NCBI GenBank assembly: GCA_937888895.1
Contig: CALASV010000302.1
Span: 1-8,583, forward strand
Origin: an uncultured Clostridia bacterium
GTDB lineage: Bacteria > Bacillota > Clostridia > Lachnospirales > Lachnospiraceae
Length of the DNA stretch: 8,583 bases
Direction of reading: 5' to 3'
Part shown: positions 1 to 6,621 of the stretch, one piece after another
How positions within the stretch are numbered: the first letter of the stretch is position 1
Layout: each line of letters begins with the position of its first letter
Notes under the pieces: generated by a model
Seen by the model: only the letters and a program-made list of their open reading frames with translations
What the model was told of the DNA's origin: nothing
Databases searched by the model: none
Position numbers and translations under genes: made by a program

Positions 1-108
1 GTAAAAGATGGTGTGTTGAAAGAATTCAATCTCCATATTGATGCATTGACAGATGATGAGAGAGAGATTATTTTAAAAGGATGTTTAATTAACTATTATC
101 GAGGATAA
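1..108 (+). CDS. 3' end of an aconitase-family hydratase (partial, 5' end outside window)
   Basis: Frame 1 is open from the left edge to a TAA at 106-108 and gives 35 residues. The tail contains LTDDEREIILKGCLINYYRG. The pattern 'L-x-x-x-E-R-x-I-I-L-x-G-C-L-I-N-Y' matches, from memory, the extreme C-terminus of aconitate hydratases of the stand-alone bacterial/IPM-isomerase-like type, which isomerise citrate and isocitrate with a 4Fe-4S cluster in the cytoplasm. None of the cluster ligands or the swivel-domain catalytic residues lie in this fragment, so the call rests on the tail alone. In many Firmicutes polC precedes rimP; this tail does not resemble the end of PolC as I know it. A promoter follows directly, so this gene probably belongs to a separate transcription unit. 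Confidence 0.6.
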   Translation, partial: VKDGVLKEFNLHIDALTDDEREIILKGCLINYYRG

Positions 109-122
109 AAAGAAAAAAATCC

Positions 123-151
123 TTGTTTTTTCAAAGAGTTAGTGTTATAAT
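123..151 (+). promoter_or_regulatory. Sigma-A-type promoter of the rimP-ribF operon
   Basis: A perfect -10 box TATAAT lies at 146-151 and is preceded by TG at 143-144, giving an extended -10. A -35-like TTGTTT lies at 123-128, with a 17-bp spacer. The start of transcription is expected near 157-160, which would give a leader of about 95 nt before rimP. It is the only strong promoter-like element found by eye in front of the + strand gene cluster. Confidence 0.75.
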
Positions 152-176
152 TTGGATGTAGCATAAAATTAGAGTT

Positions 177-200
177 AAGAGTGGGCGAAAGTCCACTCTT
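177..200 (+). promoter_or_regulatory. Leader hairpin with GNRA tetraloop upstream of rimP
   Basis: AAGAGTGGGC (177-186) pairs with GTCCACTCTT (191-200) over 10 bp, with one G-U wobble, closing a GAAA tetraloop at 187-190. It sits in the 5' leader, roughly 20 nt after the expected transcription start. No T-run follows (the next bases are ACTTCATG), so it is not a Rho-independent terminator. I recall similar GAGTGGG...CCCACTC hairpins before rimP in other Firmicutes, but cannot confirm this here. It may stabilise the mRNA or take part in regulation. Confidence 0.7.
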
Positions 201-213
201 ACTTCATGTCATA

Positions 214-235
214 GGAAAATTTGGTCAAATTTTTC
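214..235 (+). promoter_or_regulatory. A/T-rich inverted repeat just upstream of the rimP ribosome binding site
   Basis: AAAATTT (216-222) pairs with AAATTTT (227-233) around a GGTC loop. It can be extended by G215-T234 (wobble) and G214-C235 to 9 bp. The stem is nearly all A-T and probably weak on its own. It lies between the GAAA-loop hairpin and the Shine-Dalgarno sequence and could act as a spacer helix in an alternative leader fold. Confidence 0.4.
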
Positions 236-239
236 TGGA

Positions 240-248
240 AAGGGGTGG
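240..248 (+). promoter_or_regulatory. Ribosome binding site that fixes the rimP start
   Basis: AAGGGGTGG ends 5 nt before the ATG at 254-256. It places the start at 254 rather than at the in-frame TTG at 221, which lies inside the upstream inverted repeat and ahead of this site. The site resembles the left arm of the leader hairpin (AAGAGTGGG), so the right arm of that hairpin could pair with it. Confidence 0.75.
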
Positions 249-253
249 TAAAC

Positions 254-721
254 ATGACAAAACGTGAAGAATACGAAATGAAAACAGAACAACTTCTTGA
301 ACCAATCTTAAAAGAATTTCAATTTGAATTATACGATGTAGAATTTGTAAAAGAAGCAGGTACTTTTTATTTAAGAGCTTTCATTGACAAAGAAGATGGT
401 ATTACCATTAATGATTGCGAAATTGTTAGTAGAAGGCTTAGTGACCTGTTGGACCAGAAAGATTTTATTCCAGACTCTTATATTTTAGAAGTAAGTTCTC
501 CAGGACTTGGCCGTCAGTTAAAGAAAGATAAACATTTAGAAAAAAGCATTGGAGAAGAGGTAGAACTTAAACTTTTTAAAGCAATAGAAAAACAGAAAGA
601 ATTTAGTGGTATTTTGGAAAGTTTTACAGAAGAAGTACTTGTTATTCAAGAAGAAAATGGTACTTTAATGGAGTTTGAACGTAGCAATATAGCAATGATA
701 AGACTTTCCATACATTTTTAA
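254..721 (+). CDS. rimP: Ribosome maturation factor RimP
   Basis: RimP binds the free 30S subunit and assists late 16S rRNA and S12-region assembly in the cytoplasm. The 155-residue product has the usual length. The N-terminal domain (about 1-85) carries the family signatures DKEDGITINDCE (45-56) and the YILEVSSPGLGR loop ending near residue 87. A small SH3-like C-terminal domain follows (about 90-155). The ATG at 254 is chosen because AAGGGGTGG lies 5 nt upstream; the in-frame TTG at 221 would add 11 residues (MVKFFWKGVVN) with no site of its own. It is the first gene of the operon, directly behind the leader hairpins, and a 47-bp gap without a terminator separates it from nusA. Confidence 0.95.
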   Translation: MTKREEYEMKTEQLLEPILKEFQFELYDVEFVKEAGTFYLRAFIDKEDGITINDCEIVSRRLSDLLDQKDFIPDSYILEVSSPGLGRQLKKDKHLEKSIGEEVELKLFKAIEKQKEFSGILESFTEEVLVIQEENGTLMEFERSNIAMIRLSIHF

Positions 722-768
722 CCAATTTTAAATAAAAGTATAAGGAAACATGGAGGATTAAAAACAAA

Positions 769-1845
769 ATGGACGCAAATAAAGAACTATTGGAGGCATT
801 AAATCAAATTGAAAAAGAAAAAGATATTAGTAAAGAAATTATTTTAGAAGCGATTGAAAATTCACTTCTTGCTGCTTGCAAAAACCAATATGGAAAATCA
901 GATAATATTAAAGTAACGATAGACCGTAAAACAGGTGCATTTAGTGTTTATGCAGAAAAAGAAATTGTAGAAGAAGTAACGGATGACGCATTACAAATTT
1001 CTTTAAGTGAAGCAAATTTAAAATTTCCAAACTCTGCTTTTGAAATTGGAGATATTGTCAATATTGAAGTTACTCCAAAAAACTTTGGTCGTATTGCTGC
1101 ACAAAAAGCAAAACAGGTAGTTGTTCAGAAAATTAGAGAAGAAGAAAGAACTGCTCTATATAATCAATATTCAACAAAAGAAAAAGATGTTGTGACTGGT
1201 ATTGTCCAAAGATACCAAGGTAATAATATTAGTATTAATCTTGGAAAAATTGATGCTATATTATCTGAAAATGAGCAAATTAAAGGAGAAGTTTTCCGTC
1301 CAACAGAACGTGTAAAAGTATATATTTTAAAAGTAGAAGAGGCAACGAGAGGACCTAAAATTACTGTTTCTAGAACTCATCCAGAATTAGTAAAGCGTTT
1401 ATTTGAAGCAGAAGTAACCGAAGTAAAAGAAGGTATTGTAGAAATTAAAAGTATTTCTAGAGAAGCTGGTGCAAGAACTAAAATTGCTGTTTCTTCTAAT
1501 GACCCAAATGTTGACCCAGTAGGTGCTTGTGTTGGTGTAAATGGCGATAGAGTAAACGCAATTGTAAAAGACCTTCGTGGTGAAAAAATAGATATTATCA
1601 ATTGGAGTGATGACCCTGCAACTTTAATTGAAAATTCTTTAAGTCCTGCAAAAGTAGTATCTGTACAAGTATATTTAGAAGAAAAAAGTGCAAAAGTAAT
1701 TGTTCCAGATAATCAACTTTCTCTTGCTATTGGTAAAGAAGGTCAAAATGCAAGACTTGCTGCGAGATTAACAGGATATAAAATTGATATTAAATCAGAA
1801 TCTCAAGTGGAAAATACTGAGAACTATAATGAAGAAGAAAATTAA
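769..1845 (+). CDS. nusA: Transcription elongation/termination factor NusA
   Basis: NusA binds RNA polymerase near the RNA exit channel and modulates pausing, intrinsic termination and antitermination. The 358-residue product shows the standard order: N-terminal polymerase-binding domain (about 1-125), S1 domain (about 136-201), KH1 with GACVGVNGDRV (252-262) and GEKIDIINWS (271-280), and KH2 with VPDNQLSLAIGKEGQNARLA (312-331), including the GxxG loop GKEG (322-325). The tail is short and acidic (about 345-358) and lacks the acidic repeats of E. coli NusA, as is usual in Firmicutes. GGAGG at 752-756 lies 12 nt before the ATG, a slightly long spacing. It is co-transcribed with rimP and followed 32 bp later by rnpM. 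Confidence 0.97.
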   Translation: MDANKELLEALNQIEKEKDISKEIILEAIENSLLAACKNQYGKSDNIKVTIDRKTGAFSVYAEKEIVEEVTDDALQISLSEANLKFPNSAFEIGDIVNIEVTPKNFGRIAAQKAKQVVVQKIREEERTALYNQYSTKEKDVVTGIVQRYQGNNISINLGKIDAILSENEQIKGEVFRPTERVKVYILKVEEATRGPKITVSRTHPELVKRLFEAEVTEVKEGIVEIKSISREAGARTKIAVSSNDPNVDPVGACVGVNGDRVNAIVKDLRGEKIDIINWSDDPATLIENSLSPAKVVSVQVYLEEKSAKVIVPDNQLSLAIGKEGQNARLAARLTGYKIDIKSESQVENTENYNEEEN

Positions 1846-1877
1846 AAAATAAAGTTAGACAGAAACGAGAGGGAATT

Positions 1878-2150
1878 ATGGCTGAGAAAAAAATTCCAAT
1901 GAGAAAATGTACTGGTTGTGGAGAAATGAAATGGAAAAAGGAATTGATTCGTATATTAAAAACAGCTGATTCCAATGAAATTTTATTAGATACCACTGGA
2001 AGAAAAAATGGGAGAGGAGCATATCTTTGTAATTCTTTAGAGTGTTTTCAAAAAGCTCGGAAAACCAGAGGGTTAGAACGTTCCTTGCAGATGAAAATTC
2101 CTGACGAAATTTATGAAGCACTGGAAAAGGAGTTGACTACCAGTGAATAA
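1878..2150 (+). CDS. rnpM: RNase P modulator RnpM (YlxR family, DUF448)
   Basis: The 90-residue product belongs to the small basic YlxR family. In Bacillus subtilis this protein was reported to bind the RNase P RNA and modulate its activity, and earlier work described it as a nucleoid-associated regulator. Visible signatures are PMRKCTGCGE (7-16), GRKNGRGAYLC (41-51) and a helix with conserved A/R/K positions (about 57-70). Four cysteines (C11, C14, C51, C56) form a possible metal-binding or structural set; metal binding is inference. The start ATG at 1878 has GAGAGGGA just upstream; the internal Met8 has no better site. Its 3' end overlaps ylxQ by 8 nt, suggesting translational coupling. Confidence 0.92.
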   Translation: MAEKKIPMRKCTGCGEMKWKKELIRILKTADSNEILLDTTGRKNGRGAYLCNSLECFQKARKTRGLERSLQMKIPDEIYEALEKELTTSE

Positions 2151-2469
2151 TGAAAAAATAGAAAAAAAAATCCTTTCTTTGTTGGGATTGGCTATGAGAG
2201 CAGGTAAAATGGCAAGTGGTGAGTTTCAAACAGAAACAGCAGTAAAGTCTGAAACAGCTTTTTTAGTTGTAATAGCAAAAGATGCTTCTGATAATACAAA
2301 AAAGTTATTTCAAGATAAATGTTCCTTTTATAAAATTCCAATTATATCTTTTGGAACAAAAGAAGAATTAGGTCATGCCATTGGAAAAGAATATAGAGCT
2401 TCTTTAGCAATCTTAGATAAAGGATTTGCAGAAACAATTATAAATATGAAACAAAGTAGTCAGGTATAG
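2143..2469 (+). CDS. ylxQ: L7Ae/L30e-family RNA-binding protein YlxQ
   Basis: A 108-residue protein of the L7Ae/L30e/S12e/Gadd45 fold, whose members often bind kink-turn RNA; the target of YlxQ itself is not well established. Signatures are LLGLAMRAGKMASGE (13-27), with the basic RAGK patch facing RNA in relatives, LVVIAKDASDNTKK (41-54) and a C-terminal helix starting around LGHAIGKEYRASLAI (76-90). The start is GTG at 2143: no in-frame ATG lies nearby and AAGGAG (2127-2132) sits 10 nt upstream inside rnpM. The two reading frames overlap by 8 nt. A run of nine A residues (2162-2170) covers codons 7-10. It sits in its usual place between rnpM and infB. Confidence 0.9.
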   Translation: MNNEKIEKKILSLLGLAMRAGKMASGEFQTETAVKSETAFLVVIAKDASDNTKKLFQDKCSFYKIPIISFGTKEELGHAIGKEYRASLAILDKGFAETIINMKQSSQV

Positions 2470-2485
2470 TAATGGAGGTAATTAA

Positions 2486-5299
2486 ATGGCGAAACTAAAA
2501 GTGTTTGAATTGGCACAAGAGTTAAATGTGTCAAGTAAAGACATTATGACTTATTTAGGTGAAAATGGAATTGTGAAAAAAAGCCATTTGAACAATATAG
2601 AAGAAAAAGAAATTGAAATAGTCAAAGCAAAATTTGAAAAAAAACAAGAGAAAAAAGATACATCCGTAGTAAAACCATCTGCACAGACAAAAGAAAACCA
2701 AGAGCAAAAAGAAAACTCACAAAATTTAAATCAACAAGAACAAAAAGAAGCTGCAAAAAATACAAATCAACTTCAAGAGAAACGTTCTGGAATTACAGAA
2801 AAACATTCTCAAAATCAAGAAAAATCTGCATATAATGAAAGAAGACAAGGTGACAGACCAATGAATGGCGAAAAAAAACAAAATGATAAGCAAACAAATA
2901 CTGATAAAAAACAGAATGATAGACCAATGAATAATGAAAGAAAACAGGGTGATAAACCTAATAACAACGGTGAAAGAAGACAAGGTGACAGACCTAATAA
3001 CAACGGTGAAAGAAGACAAGGTGACAGACCTAATAACAATGGTGAGAGAAGACAGGGCGATAGACCTAACAACAACGGTGAAAGAAGACAGGGCGACAGA
3101 CCTAACAACAATGGCGATAGAAGACAAGGTGACAGACAAAGTAACAATGGCGATAGAAAACAAAACGATAAGTCATCTTATGGTCAGAAGAATAATAACT
3201 TTGGTGGAAATCGTTCTAATGGAAATCAAGGTGGCTATGGCAAAGATAGATTTTTTGATAAAGATAAAGACTCTGATTCTGGACATGAAAAAAGACAGCA
3301 ATCCAAAGGTGGATACAAAAATAGTGAAAAAAATTCCATTAAGAGTGACCTTGCAAATGAATTAACAAAAGAGCAAAGAGCTGCTGCATTTTCCAACCGT
3401 GACCGTGATAAAAACAGAGATAAGAAAAAAGAACACGAAGAAGATTTTGACAAGTTATTAAAGAGTAAAAATGCAAAAGAAACAAATAAAAAAGGGGCTT
3501 TTATTAAGCCAGTTGTTGTTCAGGAAGAAAAGAAGGAAGATGAAATTAAAACAATTATTATTCCTGAATCATTAACATTAAAAGAATTAGCAGATAAATT
3601 AAAACAACCTGCTGCCGCTATTGTAAAGAAATTATTCCTTGCTGGAAAAATAATTTCTATCAATCAGGAAATCTCTTTTGAAGAAGCAGAAGAAATTGCG
3701 TTAGAATATAACTGTATTGTAGAAAAAGAAGTAAAAGTAAATGTTGTAGAAGAATTATTAAAAGAAGACGAAGATTCCGAGGAAACATTAACAAAACGTC
3801 CACCAGTTGTTTGTGTTATGGGACATGTAGACCATGGAAAAACTTCTCTTTTAGATGCGATTCGTTTAACAAATGTAACTTCTAGAGAAGCTGGTGGTAT
3901 TACACAGCATATTGGTGCTTATATGGTAGAAATCAATGGAGAAAAGATTACATTTTTAGATACTCCAGGTCATGAAGCATTTACTGCAATGCGTATGCGT
4001 GGTGCTAAGTCTACTGATATTGCAATTTTAGTAGTAGCAGCAGATGATGGTGTTATGCCTCAAACAATCGAAGCAATTAGCCATGCAAAAGCAGCAGGAA
4101 TTGAAATTATCGTTGCAGTAAATAAGATTGATAAACCAGCAGCAAATATTGAGCGTGTAAAACAAGAATTAACAGAATATGGATTGATTGCAGAAGATTG
4201 GGGTGGAGATACTATATTTGTTCCTGTTTCTGCACATACAAAAGAAGGTATTGATAAATTATTAGAAATGATTATTTTAACTTCAGAAATAGCAGAGTAC
4301 AAAGCAAATCCTAATAGAAAAGCAAGAGGTATTGTTATCGAAGCTCAATTAGATAAAGGTCGTGGTCCAGTTGCTACTATTTTAGTACAAAAAGGTACAT
4401 TACATGTAGGAGACACGATTGCTATTGGTGCTTCTTATGGTAAAGTACGTGCTATGATGGATGATACTGGAAGAAGAGTAAAGGAAGCTATTCCATCCAC
4501 ACCAGTAGAAATTCTTGGTTTAAATGGTGTTCCAGATGCAGGTGAAGTATTCCTCGCTACAGAAACAGAAAAAGAAGCAAGAACAATTGCAGAAGCATTC
4601 ATTTCTCAGAGTAAAGAAAAGTTAATTGCAGATACAAAAGCAAGATTATCATTAGATGGTTTATTCTCTCAGATTCAAGCCGGTAATATAAAAGAATTAA
4701 ACTTAATTGTAAAAGCCGATGTACAAGGTTCGGTAGAAGCAGTAAAACAGAGCCTCTTAAAATTAAGTAATGAAGAAGTTGCTGTTCGTGTTATTCACGG
4801 TGGTGTAGGTGCAATTAACGAATCTGACGTCACATTAGCAAGTGCTTCTAATGCAATTATTATTGGTTTCAATGTAAAACCAGATAATACAGCAAAAGAA
4901 ATTGCAGATAGAGAAAAAGTAGATTTGAGATTATATCGTGTTATTTATAGTGCTATCGAAGATATCGAAGCAGCAATGAAAGGTATGTTAGACCCAGAGT
5001 ATGAAGAAAAGATTATTGGTCATGCAGAAGTGCGTCAAACATTTAAAGCTTCTGGTCTTGGTGTCATTGCTGGTTCTTATGTATTAGATGGTAAAATTGT
5101 AAGAGGTTGTAAAGCAAGAGTAACAAGAGAAGGAACACAGCTCTTTGATGGTCCTTTAGCATCCTTAAAGCGTTTCAAAGATGATGTAAAAGAAGTTGCA
5201 GCAGGATATGAATGTGGTCTTGTCTTTGAAAAATTTAATGACCTCCAAGAATTTGACCAAGTAGAATTGTATATGATGGTAGAGGTACCTAGAAAATGA
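2486..5299 (+). CDS. infB: Translation initiation factor IF-2
   Basis: IF2 is the GTPase that binds fMet-tRNA and promotes 50S joining. Order in the 937-residue product: first IF2_N module (about 1-50), a long charged Asn/Gln/Arg-rich linker (about 51-340) with ten RQGDRP-type units (118-233), second IF2_N module (about 355-415), then the G domain. The G motifs are all present: GHVDHGKT (446-453), GGITQHIGA (470-478), DTPGHE (492-497), NKID (546-549) and SAH (582-584). Domains II, III, C1 and C2 follow, the last binding initiator tRNA. The H of DTPGH is intact. It is over 200 residues longer than B. subtilis IF2, mostly from the linker. GGAGG (2474-2478) lies 7 nt before ATG. The end overlaps rbfA by 4 nt (ATGA). 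Confidence 0.98.
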   Translation: MAKLKVFELAQELNVSSKDIMTYLGENGIVKKSHLNNIEEKEIEIVKAKFEKKQEKKDTSVVKPSAQTKENQEQKENSQNLNQQEQKEAAKNTNQLQEKRSGITEKHSQNQEKSAYNERRQGDRPMNGEKKQNDKQTNTDKKQNDRPMNNERKQGDKPNNNGERRQGDRPNNNGERRQGDRPNNNGERRQGDRPNNNGERRQGDRPNNNGDRRQGDRQSNNGDRKQNDKSSYGQKNNNFGGNRSNGNQGGYGKDRFFDKDKDSDSGHEKRQQSKGGYKNSEKNSIKSDLANELTKEQRAAAFSNRDRDKNRDKKKEHEEDFDKLLKSKNAKETNKKGAFIKPVVVQEEKKEDEIKTIIIPESLTLKELADKLKQPAAAIVKKLFLAGKIISINQEISFEEAEEIALEYNCIVEKEVKVNVVEELLKEDEDSEETLTKRPPVVCVMGHVDHGKTSLLDAIRLTNVTSREAGGITQHIGAYMVEINGEKITFLDTPGHEAFTAMRMRGAKSTDIAILVVAADDGVMPQTIEAISHAKAAGIEIIVAVNKIDKPAANIERVKQELTEYGLIAEDWGGDTIFVPVSAHTKEGIDKLLEMIILTSEIAEYKANPNRKARGIVIEAQLDKGRGPVATILVQKGTLHVGDTIAIGASYGKVRAMMDDTGRRVKEAIPSTPVEILGLNGVPDAGEVFLATETEKEARTIAEAFISQSKEKLIADTKARLSLDGLFSQIQAGNIKELNLIVKADVQGSVEAVKQSLLKLSNEEVAVRVIHGGVGAINESDVTLASASNAIIIGFNVKPDNTAKEIADREKVDLRLYRVIYSAIEDIEAAMKGMLDPEYEEKIIGHAEVRQTFKASGLGVIAGSYVLDGKIVRGCKARVTREGTQLFDGPLASLKRFKDDVKEVAAGYECGLVFEKFNDLQEFDQVELYMMVEVPRK
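2837..3184 (+). repeat. In-frame tandem repeat array in the IF2 linker (ten units of 33-36 bp)
   Basis: The array encodes ten units related to ERRQGDRPNNNG. The first three and the last have 11 residues; the six from 2936 to 3151 have 12 (36 bp). Units 5-8 (residues 163-210) encode the identical 12-mer. Units 5 and 6 (2972-3007 and 3008-3043) differ at one base in 36, suggesting a recent duplication. Units 6 and 7 differ at six bases, all silent third positions. There are no spacers between units, so this is a coding minisatellite and not a CRISPR array. Flanking sequence is Asn/Gly/Lys-rich and probably disordered. Confidence 0.9.
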
Positions 5300-5688
5300 G
5301 AAAAAATAGTGTAAAAAATACACGAATCAATCAAGAAGTAATGAAAGAACTTTCTACATTGATTCGTACCGAATTAAAAGACCCAAGAATACATCCAATG
5401 ACATCAATTGTTGCAGTAGAAGTTGCACCTGATTTAAAAACTGCAAAAATTTATGTTAGTGTTCTTGGGGACGAACAGTCTCAAAAAGATACATTAAAGG
5501 GACTGAAAAGTGCTGCCCCATTCCTTAGAGGTAAATTGGCACACTCATTAAATCTTCGTAATACACCACAACTTTTCTTCACGGTAGACCAATCGATTGA
5601 ATATGGAGTTCATATGTCAAAATTGATTGATGATGTGATTAGTGAAATTCCAGAACGTGAAGAAGAAATAGAAGAAATGGACGAATAA
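5296..5688 (+). CDS. rbfA: 30S ribosome-binding factor RbfA
   Basis: RbfA is a cold-shock-linked assembly factor that binds the 30S subunit near the 5' helix of 16S rRNA. The 130-residue product has a single KH-like domain: basic N-terminal helix (RKNSVKNTRINQEVMKEL, about 2-19), LKDPRI (27-32), the MTSIVAVEVAPDLKTAKIYV strand-turn-strand (35-54), APFLRGKLAHSLNLRNTPQL (75-94) and FTVDQSIEYGVHMSKLID (96-113). The C-terminus is highly acidic (EREEEIEEMDE), as in many relatives. The ATG overlaps the infB stop as ATGA, and AGAGGT at 5281-5286 may serve as its ribosome binding site within infB. Its stop shares one base with the truB start (TAATG), so translation of the three genes is probably coupled. 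Confidence 0.96.
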   Translation: MRKNSVKNTRINQEVMKELSTLIRTELKDPRIHPMTSIVAVEVAPDLKTAKIYVSVLGDEQSQKDTLKGLKSAAPFLRGKLAHSLNLRNTPQLFFTVDQSIEYGVHMSKLIDDVISEIPEREEEIEEMDE

Positions 5689-6608
5689 TGAACGGAGTTA
5701 TCAATATTTATAAAGAAAAAGGATATACTTCCCATGACGTCGTTGCAAAACTTCGTGGAATTTTAAAAATGAAACGAATTGGTCATACAGGCACATTAGA
5801 CCCAGAAGCTGAGGGGGTTCTTCCTATTTGTATTGGTACAGCAACAAAACTATGTGATATGCTTACTGATAAAATAAAAAAATATGAAGCTGTCATTTGT
5901 TTTGGTATTGCAACAGATACCGAAGATATGACAGGGAAAGTTATTCAAGAACTACCTGTAACAGTAGGAGAAGCAGAACTACAAACGGTTTTACAACAAT
6001 TTGTCGGTTCTTATGAACAAATTCCTCCCATGTATTCTGCTATTAAAATAGATGGAAAAAAACTTTATGAACTTGCAAGAGAAGGAAAAGTAATCGAACG
6101 AAAAGGACGACCTATAACAATTCATTCTATTGAATTACAATCTGTTTCTCTTGATGAACAACAACATTTATTAGAAGCAGAAATTACAGTAACTTGTGGT
6201 AAAGGTACTTACATTCGTAGCCTTTGCAGAGATATTGGAGAAGCTCTTGGAACTTGTGCTTGTATGAAATCATTACTTCGAACAAAATCTGGAAATTTTG
6301 AAGTTAATCATAGTATAAAACTCTCAGAAGTAGAAGAATTTGTAGCTACTAGCAAAATCAATGAATATATTTTGCCAGTAGAACAAATTTTTCAGTCTTG
6401 TTCTATGTTTGTAATGAAACCAGAATGGGACAAATTGTTACACAACGGAAATCATATTCCTTGTGAGACTTGTGACATCAATACTATATTAGATAATTGT
6501 TCTGAATTTTCAACAAACTGGTTTCGAGCTTATGATAGCAACCAAATGTTTCTTGGGATTTATGAAAAAACAGGAAAGAAATTTCTTCCTATCAAAATGT
6601 TTCTTTAG
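5688..6608 (+). CDS. truB: tRNA pseudouridine(55) synthase TruB
   Basis: TruB converts U55 of the T-loop of tRNAs to pseudouridine and also acts as a tRNA-folding helper. The 306-residue product shows KGYTSHDVV (11-19), the catalytic motif GHTGTLDPEAEGVLP (32-46) with Asp38 as nucleophile, KKYEAVICFGIATDTED (64-80) with Tyr66 at the expected substrate-contacting position, QIPPMYSAIKIDGKKLYELA (111-130), and CGKGTYIRSLCRDIG (170-184) with Tyr175 and Arg177. A PUA-like C-terminal domain (about 245-306) ends with the usual LPIKMFL. Its ATG shares one base with the rbfA stop, and no good Shine-Dalgarno is visible, which points to reinitiation after rbfA. The DHH-family gene nrnA that commonly sits before truB in Clostridia is absent here. 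Confidence 0.96.
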   Translation: MNGVINIYKEKGYTSHDVVAKLRGILKMKRIGHTGTLDPEAEGVLPICIGTATKLCDMLTDKIKKYEAVICFGIATDTEDMTGKVIQELPVTVGEAELQTVLQQFVGSYEQIPPMYSAIKIDGKKLYELAREGKVIERKGRPITIHSIELQSVSLDEQQHLLEAEITVTCGKGTYIRSLCRDIGEALGTCACMKSLLRTKSGNFEVNHSIKLSEVEEFVATSKINEYILPVEQIFQSCSMFVMKPEWDKLLHNGNHIPCETCDINTILDNCSEFSTNWFRAYDSNQMFLGIYEKTGKKFLPIKMFL

Positions 6609-6621
6609 CTAGGAAAAGAAT

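Noticed and set aside
109..135. A-run/T-run inverted repeat (GAAAAAA...TTTTTTC) as terminator of the upstream gene.
   Set aside because: The stem is almost entirely A-T with no stable G-C core, and it overlaps the -35 box; it cannot be supported as a terminator by eye.
177..200. Leader hairpin as an intrinsic terminator or attenuator.
   Set aside because: No T-run follows the stem; it is better described as a leader structure.
206..214. Tiny upstream ORF in the rimP leader (ATG TCA TAG).
   Set aside because: It is only two codons long, with no ribosome binding site, and expected often by chance.
221..253. N-terminal extension of rimP starting at TTG 221.
   Set aside because: It would begin inside an inverted repeat with no ribosome binding site, while AAGGGGTGG sits correctly before the ATG at 254; the extra residues MVKFFWKGVVN are not RimP-like.
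1377..2121. Open frames on the - strand across nusA and rnpM.
   Set aside because: They overlap clearly identified genes, have no recognisable family features and lack start signals.
2936..3151. 36-bp direct repeats as a possible CRISPR array.
   Set aside because: The units are contiguous without spacers, are in frame with IF2, and no cas genes are present.
2726..3163. Long open frames on the - strand across the infB repeats, with repeated Leu/Ser-rich peptides resembling membrane segments.
   Set aside because: They arise because the 36-bp repeat lacks stops in several frames; there is no separate start signal and the + strand frame is clearly IF2.
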